From JAEUIA01 sp038330085 (GTDB lineage Bacteria; Planctomycetota; UBA1135; GCA-002686595): a stretch of 64,000 nucleotides of DNA. The position numbers and the translations under genes are program-made. Under the pieces are notes generated by a model. It searched no databases. It was not told the origin of the DNA and saw only the letters and a program-made list of their open reading frames with translations. The stretch is taken from the NCBI GenBank assembly GCA_038330085.1, contig JBBQNP010000002.1, positions 29,293 through 93,292 on the forward strand, read 5' to 3'. Below, in pieces: positions 9,324 through 16,547 of this stretch; position 1 is the stretch's first letter, and each line of letters starts with the position of its first letter.

Positions 9324-10433
9324 ATGAGCACGCCGACCCCGACGAAGACCATCGACAGCCTCGCCACGTACCACGCACTCGGCAAGAGCGGTCTGCGCGT
9401 CTCGCCCTTGTGCCTCGGCACGATGACGTTCGGCACGGAGTGGGGTTGGGGCAGCGCCGAGTCGACCGCGCGCGCGATCTTCGACCGTTACCTCGCTGCC
9501 GGCGGGAACTTCGTCGACACAGCGGACGGCTACACGAACGGCACGTCCGAGAAGCTCATCGGCAAGTTCATGAAGTCGGCGGGGAACCGCGACTCGATCG
9601 TCCTCGCGACGAAGTTCACGTTCAGCACGCGGCCCGGTGATCCGAACGGGGGCGGCAACGGTCGCAAGCACATGATGAGCGCGGTCGACGCGTCGCTCGA
9701 GCGCCTCCAAACTGATTACATCGACCTGTACTGGATGCACAACTGGGATGTCGTCACGCCGGTCGAGGAAGTGATGCGCGGGCTCGACGACCTGGTGCGC
9801 TCGGGCAAGGTGCGCTACATCGGTCTCTCCGACGTGCCTGCTTGGTATCTCGCGCGCGCGCAGACGATCGCCGAGTGGCGCGGGTACGAGCGCATTGCCG
9901 CGCTGCAGCTCGAGTATTCGCTCGTCGAGCGCAACATCGAGCGCGAGCATGTACCCGCGGCGCTCGAGCTCGGCATGGGGATCACGCCCTGGAGTCCGCT
10001 CGCAAGCGGCTTGTTGTCCGGCAAGTACACCTCGATGAAGGACGTGAAGAACGTCGAAGGCCGACTCGGTGCGATCTCTTCCTCGGGCAACCCGGGGTTC
10101 GAGAAGCTCTTGACCGAGAAGAACTTCGAGATCGCCGCGGAGCTCGTGAAGGTCGCCCGAGAGATCGAGCGTTCGCCCGCGCAGGTCGCGCTCAACTGGA
10201 TCACGAAGCGTCCCGGTGTCAGCTCGACGATCATCGGCGCGTCGAAGATGTCGCAGCTCGAAGACAACCTCTCTGCGCTCGAATTCGACATCCCGCCCGC
10301 GCTGTCGAAGCGCCTCGAGGAAGTCAGCCGTCCGCCGACGCACTTCCCCTACCACTTCCACGAGAGCGCGATCCAGGCGATGGTCACCGGCGGCACGCGC
10401 ACGACGCGCGAGCCGTCCTGGTTCCGCGGCTGA
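9324..10433 (+). CDS. aldo/keto reductase
   Basis: The ATG at 9324 has CAGGAA eight bases upstream and gives 369 residues; a longer TTG start at 9264 is less likely. The fold is the (beta/alpha)8 NADPH-dependent aldo/keto reductase. The catalytic tetrad can be placed: Asp in FVDTADGYTNG with Tyr a few residues on, Lys in LATKFTF, and His in DLYWMHNWD. The cofactor segment near the C-terminus reads STIIGASKMSQLEDNL. It resembles the YajO/Tas branch that reduces aldehydes and ketones. Its own promoter may be the AT-rich TATATATA run at 9229-9236. It converges on the ArsR gene and shares a strong palindrome with it. Confidence 0.92.
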   Translation: MSTPTPTKTIDSLATYHALGKSGLRVSPLCLGTMTFGTEWGWGSAESTARAIFDRYLAAGGNFVDTADGYTNGTSEKLIGKFMKSAGNRDSIVLATKFTFSTRPGDPNGGGNGRKHMMSAVDASLERLQTDYIDLYWMHNWDVVTPVEEVMRGLDDLVRSGKVRYIGLSDVPAWYLARAQTIAEWRGYERIAALQLEYSLVERNIEREHVPAALELGMGITPWSPLASGLLSGKYTSMKDVKNVEGRLGAISSSGNPGFEKLLTEKNFEIAAELVKVAREIERSPAQVALNWITKRPGVSSTIIGASKMSQLEDNLSALEFDIPPALSKRLEEVSRPPTHFPYHFHESAIQAMVTGGTRTTREPSWFRG

Positions 10434-10438
10434 AGTTC

Positions 10439-10464
10439 GGCGCGGAGTGAATTCACTCCGCGCC
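10439..10464. terminator. 26-bp perfect palindrome between convergent genes
   Basis: Bases 10439-10464 are fully self-complementary around GAATTC, giving a 12-13 bp GC-rich stem. The palindrome starts six bases after the aldo/keto reductase stop and lies 57 bases past the end of the opposing ArsR gene. It would act as a bidirectional terminator although no T-run follows. Confidence 0.65.
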
Positions 10465-10480
10465 GCGTTCACACTCCGCG

Positions 10481-10530
10481 CCCACTTTCGGCGCCCACTT
10501 TCGGCGCTTACTTTCGGCGCTTACTTTTCG
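10481..10530. repeat. 13-bp tandem repeat (CCCACTTTCGGCG), 3.8 copies
   Basis: Units start at 10481, 10494, 10507 and 10520. The first two are identical, the third starts CTTAC, and the fourth is partial and runs into the ArsR stop and last codons. The array fills the rest of the convergent gap, probably by replication slippage. Confidence 0.8.
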
Positions 10531-10865
10531 ACGGACTTCTTCAGCCGTCCGAGCGCGTCGTCCCACAGACGTGAGATGCGATCCAAGTACGCGCGAGCAT
10601 CCTCGAGCCGCTTCTCCTCCAAGCTCCAAATCCTCTCTCGCCCACGCCGCTCGTCGCGCACGAGACCAGCCCTTGCGAGCACGTCCAGGTGCTTCGTGAT
10701 GGCCTGACGCGACGAGGGCGATTTCGCGCTCAAGTGCGTGATCGACTGTGGACCACCCGATCCCAACCTTGTGATCAGCCTGATCCGCGTCTCGTCACCC
10801 AACGCGGCGAACAGCGGCGCCGCGTCACGAACCTGTGCGACCGCAAGTGCGCTAGCCGGAGACAT
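10521..10865 (-). CDS. ArsR-family winged-helix repressor
   Basis: This 114-residue protein carries an ArsR-type winged helix: FAALGDETRIRLITRL, then the recognition region ITHLSAKSPSSRQAITKHL and the wing LVRDERRGRERIWSL. No CxC or other metal-binding cysteines are present, so it is one of the non-metal ArsR proteins usually paired with an SRPBCC/AHSA1 gene. Its start overlaps the end of the upstream SRPBCC gene by 14 bases, so they are translationally coupled. Two GCAAC-N6-GTTGC palindromes lie upstream of the pair and are the likely operators. The C-terminal helix (LEDARAYLDRISRLWDDALG) is typical of this subgroup. The signal sensed is unknown. Confidence 0.92.
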   Translation of the reverse strand: MSPASALAVAQVRDAAPLFAALGDETRIRLITRLGSGGPQSITHLSAKSPSSRQAITKHLDVLARAGLVRDERRGRERIWSLEEKRLEDARAYLDRISRLWDDALGRLKKSVEK

Positions 10866-11310
10866 GTTTCTTGATGTTCCCGAGCTGACCGCTCCACCCG
10901 CCCGAGTTCATCCGGAACGCCTCATCCCGACGATTCGGCGGCAACCGGTCGAATCCCGACTCCACCACCCTCACCAGCGTGCCCCCGCCTTCTTCCACCA
11001 GCGTGAACTCCACCAACGTCATCTCCTCCTTCGAGTAGTCCGCCTTCCGGTCGACCGCGTACGGATGCCATCGATACGCAAACTCCGTCTCCGGCTTTAC
11101 CCGCTCGACCACCACTTCGAGCTTCACGCCCTCGTAACTCTTGATCGTGAGGCTGCCGATCACCTTCTTGCCCACCACGAACTCTCCGTCTATCACGACG
11201 CCGAACCATTCTCCAAACGCCTTGGCGTTCGTGAGCGCGCGCCAAACCTTCGATCGGGGCGCCTGGATCTGGATCTGTTTCTCGATGCGGTCAGTGCTTG
11301 TCTTCGTCAT
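10852..11310 (-). CDS. SRPBCC (AHSA1/START-like) protein paired with ArsR
   Basis: The chosen start at 11310 gives 152 residues and has GGAG seven bases upstream; an ATG 39 bases further out lacks one. The sequence IEKQIQIQAPRSKVWRALTN followed by FGEWFGVVIDGEF and the C-terminal GGWSGQLGNIKKHVSG is the usual pattern of AHSA1-domain proteins, which fold as a helix-grip cavity for hydrophobic ligands. It is the first gene of an operon with ArsR, a common pairing in which the SRPBCC protein may bind or clear the ligand the repressor responds to. Function beyond ligand binding is unknown. Confidence 0.88.
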   Translation of the reverse strand: MTKTSTDRIEKQIQIQAPRSKVWRALTNAKAFGEWFGVVIDGEFVVGKKVIGSLTIKSYEGVKLEVVVERVKPETEFAYRWHPYAVDRKADYSKEEMTLVEFTLVEEGGGTLVRVVESGFDRLPPNRRDEAFRMNSGGWSGQLGNIKKHVSG

Positions 11311-11345
11311 CCGCTTACTCCATCTCACCTTGGCAGCGACCATTC

Positions 11346-11361
11346 GCAACCATATGGTTGC
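11346..11361. promoter_or_regulatory. operator-like palindrome, site 1 (GCAAC-N6-GTTGC)
   Basis: GCAACCATATGGTTGC is a perfect 16-base palindrome lying 35 bases upstream of the SRPBCC-ArsR operon start. It shares its half-sites, spacing and following bases (GTTGC then A-Y-A-T-T) with the second site 40 bases further upstream. Confidence 0.7.
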
Positions 11362-11385
11362 ATATTACCCAGCCCGCCACAACAG

Positions 11386-11401
11386 GCAACCCCCCGGTTG
11401 C
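11386..11401. promoter_or_regulatory. operator-like palindrome, site 2 (GCAAC-N6-GTTGC)
   Basis: Same half-sites as site 1 with a CCCCCG spacer, centred exactly 40 bases away, about four helical turns. The pair would let two ArsR dimers bind one face of the DNA. ArsR binding is inferred from position. Confidence 0.65.
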
Positions 11402-11560
11402 ACATTCCCCTCGACCTCGCCGATCTCATCGAGGCCACGCACCACGCCGCTACCTCATGTCCAATCCGGCCCATGTCCACTCGGGCCCACGTCCAATCCG
11501 AAACGATCCAGCCAGAGCCCGCAACCTCACACCGAGCAGCGGGGTTGTCGGGAAACGCGC

Positions 11561-11608
11561 GGTGCCAGGCACCCGTCGCGGGAGTACCCGCGGCGGGTTC
11601 CAGGCACC
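11561..11608 (-). repeat. 48-bp dispersed palindromic element, copy A
   Basis: Read on the minus strand this begins GGTGCC, ends GGCACC, and contains GTACTCCCGCG; it can fold on itself. A copy of the same 48-base length with about 40 identical positions occurs at 25548-25595 on the plus strand. Copy A sits in the ~490-base gap upstream of the SDR gene. No other gene was recognised in that gap. Confidence 0.7.
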
Positions 11609-11847
11609 ACGCGTTCCGCGGGCCGCCGGTGCGTGAACGGCACTGAGGCCAGGCTGGTCGTTCCCACGCCGCGCGAAAGAGACGGAGCGAGAGATTCCGC
11701 ATCGGGCGCATCCATTCCGAGCTCTGCGTCGAATTCCCATTCGGAGCGCGATTTCGATCGCTGCGTGCGGTCGAACCCTGAGCCGGCCCATTCGCGTCCA
11801 ACCGCGGGCCCACTGCAGACTATGTGCGCGGCCACGAACGACCGACC

Positions 11848-13353
11848 ATGGAATCGTCCCTTCCCCTCCCGTCCGAGCACCGCACGATCCTTTTGACGGG
11901 ATCGACCGGGTACATCGGCGGAAAGTTGAGGCGCGCGTTCGAAGAACGCTGCCTCGCGCTGCGCTGCATGGCGCGGCGTCCGGAGTGTCTGGTCGGGCAG
12001 GTCGGGCCGCGCACCGAGGTGGTGCGTGGGGACGTGCTCGATCCCGACTCTTTGTCGACCTCGCTGCAGGGAGTGGACGTCGCTTACTACCTGATCCACT
12101 CGATGGGTTCCGACGGCGATTTCGTCGAGAACGATCGCCGCGGCGCGCGCAACTTCGCACAAGCGGCTCGACGTTGCGGCGTGCGACGCATCGTGTACCT
12201 CGGCGGCCTCGGCGATCCTGACGCTGATCTGTCCCCGCATCTGCGCAGCCGTCACGAAGTGGGCGAGATGCTGCGCTCGACGGGCGTGCCCGTCCTCGAG
12301 CTGCGCGCATCGATCGTCCTCGGATCCGGGAGCCTTTCCTTCGAGTTGATCCGCAGCTTGGTCGAGCGGCTCGCCGTCATGATCACGCCGCGTTGGGTCG
12401 ACGTCCTGGCGCAGCCGATCGGGATCGACGACCTCGTGGAGTATCTGATCGAGTCGCTCGACGTGAACATCGATGGGAGCCGCGTCGTGGAAATCGGCGG
12501 ACCCGACGTCGTTTCCTACGGCAGCTTGATGCGCGAGTACGCGAACCAACGCGGCCTCCGTCGCTACATGATCCGCGTTCCCGTGCTCACGCCGCGGCTG
12601 TCGAGCTTGTGGTTGGGTTTGGTGACGCCGCTGTACGCGCGCGTCGGGCGCAAGCTGATCGAGAGCATCCGACATCCGTCGGTGATCCGCGATCCCTCCG
12701 CCATGACGCTGTTCAAGGTACGACCGCGTTCGGTGAGCGCCGCCATCGCGAGCGCCCTGCGGGAAGACGAGACGGAACCCACGCGTTGGAGCGACGCGCT
12801 CTCTTCGGGGGGTGAGCCCAGGAGTTGGGCCGGCGTCCGCTTCGGCAACCGCCTGGTCGATTCGCGCACGGTCGTCGTCCCTGTGTCCCCCTCCCGCGCG
12901 TTCGACCCGATCCGGCGGATCGGCGGACGCAGCGGGTGGTACGGGCTCACCTGGCTCTGGTCGGTGCGCGGCTTCCTCGACCTCCTGGTCGGAGGCGTCG
13001 GTGTGCGTCGCGGCCGAGCTCATCCCGAACGTGTGCGCGTCGGCGATGCGCTCGACTTCTGGCGTGTCGAGGAGTTCGAACCCGATCGGCGCATGAAGTT
13101 GTTCGCGGAGATGAAGGTGCCTGGACGCGCCTGGCTCGAGTTCGAGGTCGAGGGCAACGCCGAGAGTTCGACGATTCGGCAGACCGCGATCTTCGACCCG
13201 GTGGGGTTGAGCGGTCTTCTCTACTGGTACGGGATCTACCCTCTGCACGCGCTGGTGTTCGCACGCATGCTGAAGGGCATTGCGAAACGCGCCGTTCGCG
13301 ACGGTGATCCGGTTCAGCGCCCCATCAACGCTTCGAGCCGTAGCGTGCGGTGA
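11848..13353 (+). CDS. SDR/NAD(P)-binding protein with C-terminal DUF2867 domain
   Basis: The ATG at 11848 gives 501 residues; an in-frame GTG 24 bases earlier is possible. Residues 10-25 hold a Rossmann motif (LLTGSTGYIGGKL), followed by the atypical-SDR pattern VVRGDVLDPDSL and VAYYLIHSMG. The last ~150 residues (VSPSRAFDPIRRIGGRSGWYG onward) match the DUF2867 extension of YbjT-like proteins. Members are predicted NAD(P)-dependent oxidoreductases or epimerases; the substrate is unknown. It overlaps the convergent SRPBCC gene by 40 bases. Such SDR genes recur in clusters with CFA-like methyltransferases and photo-oxidative stress regulators, and those genes follow within 5 kb. Confidence 0.85.
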   Translation: MESSLPLPSEHRTILLTGSTGYIGGKLRRAFEERCLALRCMARRPECLVGQVGPRTEVVRGDVLDPDSLSTSLQGVDVAYYLIHSMGSDGDFVENDRRGARNFAQAARRCGVRRIVYLGGLGDPDADLSPHLRSRHEVGEMLRSTGVPVLELRASIVLGSGSLSFELIRSLVERLAVMITPRWVDVLAQPIGIDDLVEYLIESLDVNIDGSRVVEIGGPDVVSYGSLMREYANQRGLRRYMIRVPVLTPRLSSLWLGLVTPLYARVGRKLIESIRHPSVIRDPSAMTLFKVRPRSVSAAIASALREDETEPTRWSDALSSGGEPRSWAGVRFGNRLVDSRTVVVPVSPSRAFDPIRRIGGRSGWYGLTWLWSVRGFLDLLVGGVGVRRGRAHPERVRVGDALDFWRVEEFEPDRRMKLFAEMKVPGRAWLEFEVEGNAESSTIRQTAIFDPVGLSGLLYWYGIYPLHALVFARMLKGIAKRAVRDGDPVQRPINASSRSVR

Positions 13354-13760
13354 TCGAAGATGCGCTTGACATCCGGTCGAACGAGGAACCGGTTGACGAG
13401 CGCGCCGCCCAGCACCGAGTAGCGCACGTTGTCGCTGACGCGCGTGCGATCGCCCAAGTCCTCGAAGCGGTGTTCGTGCACCCAGCGTCGATACGGCCCG
13501 CTCAACTGCTCGTCGACGAAGCGGTGTGGCGGATCCCATTCGCGGATGAGGCTGCGCCAGCGCAACGGCAAGCCGCGCACGCGCAGGCGATATTCGATCA
13601 GCGTGCCCTCACCGATCGTCGGCGTCGAGCTCGACACGATGTGGAAGTGGAGCCAGGGCGGCGTGATCGCTTCCAGGTTGTGAGGGTCCGAAAAGAAGCG
13701 GAACACCTCCTCGCGCTTGCGCGGGACAACTTGTTCGCGCTCGATCGAGAACTCTTTCAT
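13314..13760 (-). CDS. SRPBCC family protein (polyketide cyclase-like)
   Basis: The start at 13760 gives 148 residues beginning MKEFSIEREQVVPRKREEVF, where SRPBCC similarity starts; the frame continues upstream but without family similarity. The motif FFSDPHNLEAITPPWLHFHI and the segment LIEYRLRVRGLPLRWRSLI are typical of the SRPBCC proteins that accompany SDR/DUF2867 genes. It probably binds a hydrophobic ligand in the cytoplasm. Its last 40 bases overlap the end of the convergent SDR gene, suggesting an old association or antisense control. It is divergent from the fasciclin gene. Confidence 0.82.
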   Translation of the reverse strand: MKEFSIEREQVVPRKREEVFRFFSDPHNLEAITPPWLHFHIVSSSTPTIGEGTLIEYRLRVRGLPLRWRSLIREWDPPHRFVDEQLSGPYRRWVHEHRFEDLGDRTRVSDNVRYSVLGGALVNRFLVRPDVKRIFDHRTLRLEALMGR

Positions 13761-14017
13761 CGTCGTCAGGGCGTGCCGGCAGCGATGCCTGGCGACGCGG
13801 TGAGCTGTTCGATCGGGAAACGAATTTGGATGCAGGCGTGTCGGAGTTTTTCCACCTGCGTCCAAGAACGAGATGGGATGCGCGCCATCCGTCATTCGCA
13901 GGTTGACCGACAACCACTTTGGTTACGCCGGCTGCATCCATTCCGTCTTCCGCTGCGAACACATGTGCACGCCGCATTCAAATCTGGATCGGACACATCA
14001 TCTCCAAGGAAGCTGAC

Positions 14018-14980
14018 ATGCATCTCACAGCACTCTTCAACCGCAAATTGGTCAACTGCAATCTGGTCTTCTGCACCCTGGCGCTGGCTTCGGCCTGCGC
14101 CGGGACTGGGCAAGACGCGAAGGCCTCGGCCAAGGCCATGCCGACGGCCGTCGCGTCCGACACCAAGGACATCGTCGACACCGCGGTCGCCGCGGGCTCG
14201 TTCAAGACGCTTGCCGCCGCGCTGAAGGCCGCGGACCTGGTCGACACGCTGAAGGGCAAGGGCCCGTTCACCGTCTTCGCTCCCACCGACGCAGCGTTCG
14301 CCGCGTTGCCCAAGGGCACGCTCGAAACCCTGCTCGAGCCGAAGAACAAGGCCACGCTGCAAGCGATCCTCACCTACCACGTCGTGTCGGGAAACATCGC
14401 CGCCTCTGACGTCGTCAAGATGAGCCAGGCGGTGACCGTCAACGGTCAACGCATCGACATCAGCGTCTCGGACGATCTCGTCCACGTCGACAAAGCCAAG
14501 GTCACGCAGACCGACATCCGCTGCTCGAACGGCATCATCCACGTGATCGACGCCGTGATGCTCCCGAGCACGAACGACATCGTCGCCACCGCCATGCAGG
14601 CCGGTCAGTTCAAGACGCTGGCCGCAGCACTACAAGCAGCCGGTCTCGTCGAGGCGCTGAAGGGCAAGGGCCCGTTCACGGTCTTCGCGCCGACGGACGA
14701 AGCGTTCGCGCGGCTGCCGGCCGCCACGCTCGCGGATCTCATGAAGCCCGAGAACAAGGATCGCCTCACCGCCATTCTAGAGTACCACGTCGTCTCCGGC
14801 CGCGTCTTCTCCGACGCCGCTGCCGCGGGCGCCACGGTCGAGACCCTGCAGGGTGGCAAGCTGACGACTCGCAGCGAAAAGGGTGAGGTGTTCGTGAACG
14901 GGGCCCGCGTCGTGAAAGCGGACATCGACGCGTCGAACGGGGTCATCCACGTGATCGATTCGGTCCTGTTGCCGAAGTAA
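14018..14980 (+). CDS. lipoprotein with two fasciclin (FAS1) domains
   Basis: The ATG at 14018 has AAGGA eight bases upstream and gives 320 residues. Residues 1-27 look like a lipoprotein signal (VFCTLALASAC, Cys27). Two tandem FAS1 domains follow (about 45-185 and 187-320), each with the H1 segment GPFTVFAPTDAAFAALP or a close variant, the YHVVSG motif, and the H2 end NGIIHVIDAVMLP. The two domains are similar enough to suggest an internal duplication. FAS1 proteins act in adhesion or matrix contact at the cell surface. The next two genes encode an ECF sigma factor and an RskA-type anti-sigma factor, the partners that control FAS1 proteins MPT70/MPT83 in mycobacteria. Confidence 0.93.
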   Translation: MHLTALFNRKLVNCNLVFCTLALASACAGTGQDAKASAKAMPTAVASDTKDIVDTAVAAGSFKTLAAALKAADLVDTLKGKGPFTVFAPTDAAFAALPKGTLETLLEPKNKATLQAILTYHVVSGNIAASDVVKMSQAVTVNGQRIDISVSDDLVHVDKAKVTQTDIRCSNGIIHVIDAVMLPSTNDIVATAMQAGQFKTLAAALQAAGLVEALKGKGPFTVFAPTDEAFARLPAATLADLMKPENKDRLTAILEYHVVSGRVFSDAAAAGATVETLQGGKLTTRSEKGEVFVNGARVVKADIDASNGVIHVIDSVLLPK

Positions 14981-15055
14981 GCGCCGGCGGATGGAGAGTT
15001 CAGAGATGCGCTGGCGCACCCGCGCACCTCTGGCTCTTCATGCGCGCAGACGGCC

Positions 15056-15102
15056 GGGAAGCAGTCCGCGTTCGATGCTGAGCGAACTAGAGACTGCTTC
15101 CC
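15056..15102. other. long inverted repeat (possible terminator or leader hairpin)
   Basis: GGGAAGCAGTC at 15056-15066 pairs perfectly with GACTGCTTCCC at 15092-15102, and GTTCG/CGAAC at 15070-15074 and 15083-15087 can pair inside the loop. The structure lies 75 bases past the fasciclin stop and 35 bases before the sigma-factor start. It could end the fasciclin transcript or structure the sigma-factor leader. No T-run follows. Confidence 0.6.
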
Positions 15103-15137
15103 TGTCCCTCCGCGCTACACTGCGCGCTCGACATCGC

Positions 15138-15704
15138 ATGAGCGACGTCCAGCCGAACACAGACTCACTCCTGCCGCGCGTGGCGCGTGGAGACGCAGAA
15201 GCTGTGCAGGCCTGCATCGCGCGCTACGGCTCGCTCGTGTGGTCGCTGGCCCGCCGCATGTCGCGCGACGTTGCCGGGCTCGAAGACCTCGTGCAGGAGA
15301 TCTTCATCGACATCTGGAAGAGCGCCGATCGCTTCGATCCGAGCCAGTCTTCCGAGACTTCTTTCATCGCGACGATCGCACGACGCCGCGTCATCGACCA
15401 GCATCGACGCACCGCGCGCGCGCAAAAGCTCGAGACCATCGACGAGAGCAGCGCCGTCGCCGAGGAGCCGGGCTTTGCGCAAGTGGACCTCGGTGACGAA
15501 GCGCGGCGCGCGAACGCAGCGCTCGACCAACTCAGACCCGAACAACGGCGCGTGATCTTGATGTCAGTGGTCGACGGCTTGACCCATGCGGAGATCGTCA
15601 CGGCAACCGGATTTCCTCTGGGCACGGTGAAGAGTCACATCCGTCGCGGTCTCGAGGAGACGGTGCGACTTCTGCGCCCCACGGCCGGAGGAGAGCAGCC
15701 GTGA
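15138..15704 (+). CDS. ECF RNA polymerase sigma factor (SigK-like)
   Basis: The ATG at 15138 gives 188 residues, the normal ECF size; an upstream in-frame start is less likely. Region 2 is seen at residues 25-85 (CIARYGSLVWSLARRM, then LEDLVQEIFIDIWK and the -10 element readers FIATIARRRVIDQHRR). Region 4 is at about 125-180, with AALDQLRPEQRRVILMSV and the helix-turn-helix LTHAEIVTATGFPLGTVKSHIRRGLE. Region 1.1 is absent. Its stop overlaps the start of the anti-sigma gene (GTGA), so the two are co-translated. Being paired with an RskA-type protein and next to a FAS1 gene, it resembles mycobacterial SigK. Confidence 0.93.
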   Translation: MSDVQPNTDSLLPRVARGDAEAVQACIARYGSLVWSLARRMSRDVAGLEDLVQEIFIDIWKSADRFDPSQSSETSFIATIARRRVIDQHRRTARAQKLETIDESSAVAEEPGFAQVDLGDEARRANAALDQLRPEQRRVILMSVVDGLTHAEIVTATGFPLGTVKSHIRRGLEETVRLLRPTAGGEQP

Positions 15705-16492
15705 GCACGCGGATCATCGAATGGGACGAGCGCACGTTCGACTTGGCGCTCGAGGAGCTGACCACTGGGCTCGGGCACGAGGAACGTGACGAGCTCGTCG
15801 AGAGCGTGGATGCGGACGAGCTGCGATTGCTCGAGCAATGCGTCGTGGCGCTCGACCTCGCGGGGCTGCAACGGCTCGACGAACCGCCGGCCGAGTTGAT
15901 GCTGCGGATCGAGCGCGATGCGCGCGCTCACTTCGCGCTTGCGCGCCACGCCGACCGGACGGTTCCGATTGCACCGCGTCGTGCGAAGTCGGTCATCAAG
16001 GTCAGAACAGCCATCCTGACGGGAACAAGCCTGCTGGCTGCGGCGCTCCTTCTCGCGTTCCTGTGGCTTCGCGGTGCAACGGATCGGACGAAGGAGCCCG
16101 CGGACCGCCGCGACATCCTGCTGGCCGACGCGCGAGACGTCGTGCGCGCGCCTTGGGTTGCGACCGCGGATCCGTTTGCGGGGGGAGTTCGCGGCGACGT
16201 CGTGTGGAGCGGAACACGTCAAGAGGGCTACTTGAGCTTCGCGGGCCTACCGCGCAACGACCCGCGCGCGAACCAGTACCAGCTGTGGATCTTCGACAAG
16301 TCGCGCGCCGAATGGGACGCCAAGCCCGTCGACGGCGGAGTGTTCGACGTGGGACCCGGTGGAAACGTCGTCGTGCCGATCGACGCCAAGCTCGAGATCC
16401 GTCAGCCGGCGCTCTTCGCCGTGACGCTCGAAGCTCCCGGTGGGGTCGTGGTCTCGAAGCGCGAGCACTTGCTGGCGACCGCCACGCCTTGA
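15701..16492 (+). CDS. RskA-type anti-sigma factor
   Basis: A GTG start overlapping the sigma stop gives 263 residues. The cytoplasmic N-terminal part (about 1-95) lacks a zinc-binding HxxxCxxC motif, as in RskA proteins. One transmembrane helix spans about residues 103-123 (TAILTGTSLLAAALLLAFLWL). The periplasmic part from about 150 matches the RskA C-terminal domain, including GYLSFAGLPRNDPRANQYQLWIF and ALFAVTLEAPGGVVVSKRE. It should hold the upstream ECF factor at the membrane and release it after regulated cleavage triggered outside the cytoplasm. Confidence 0.92.
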   Translation: MSTRIIEWDERTFDLALEELTTGLGHEERDELVESVDADELRLLEQCVVALDLAGLQRLDEPPAELMLRIERDARAHFALARHADRTVPIAPRRAKSVIKVRTAILTGTSLLAAALLLAFLWLRGATDRTKEPADRRDILLADARDVVRAPWVATADPFAGGVRGDVVWSGTRQEGYLSFAGLPRNDPRANQYQLWIFDKSRAEWDAKPVDGGVFDVGPGGNVVVPIDAKLEIRQPALFAVTLEAPGGVVVSKREHLLATATP

Positions 16493-16547
16493 CGCCGGGT
16501 CGCGGTCTCGCCGGCTTCGTCAGAGCGCACGAAGTCAGGAGCGAATG

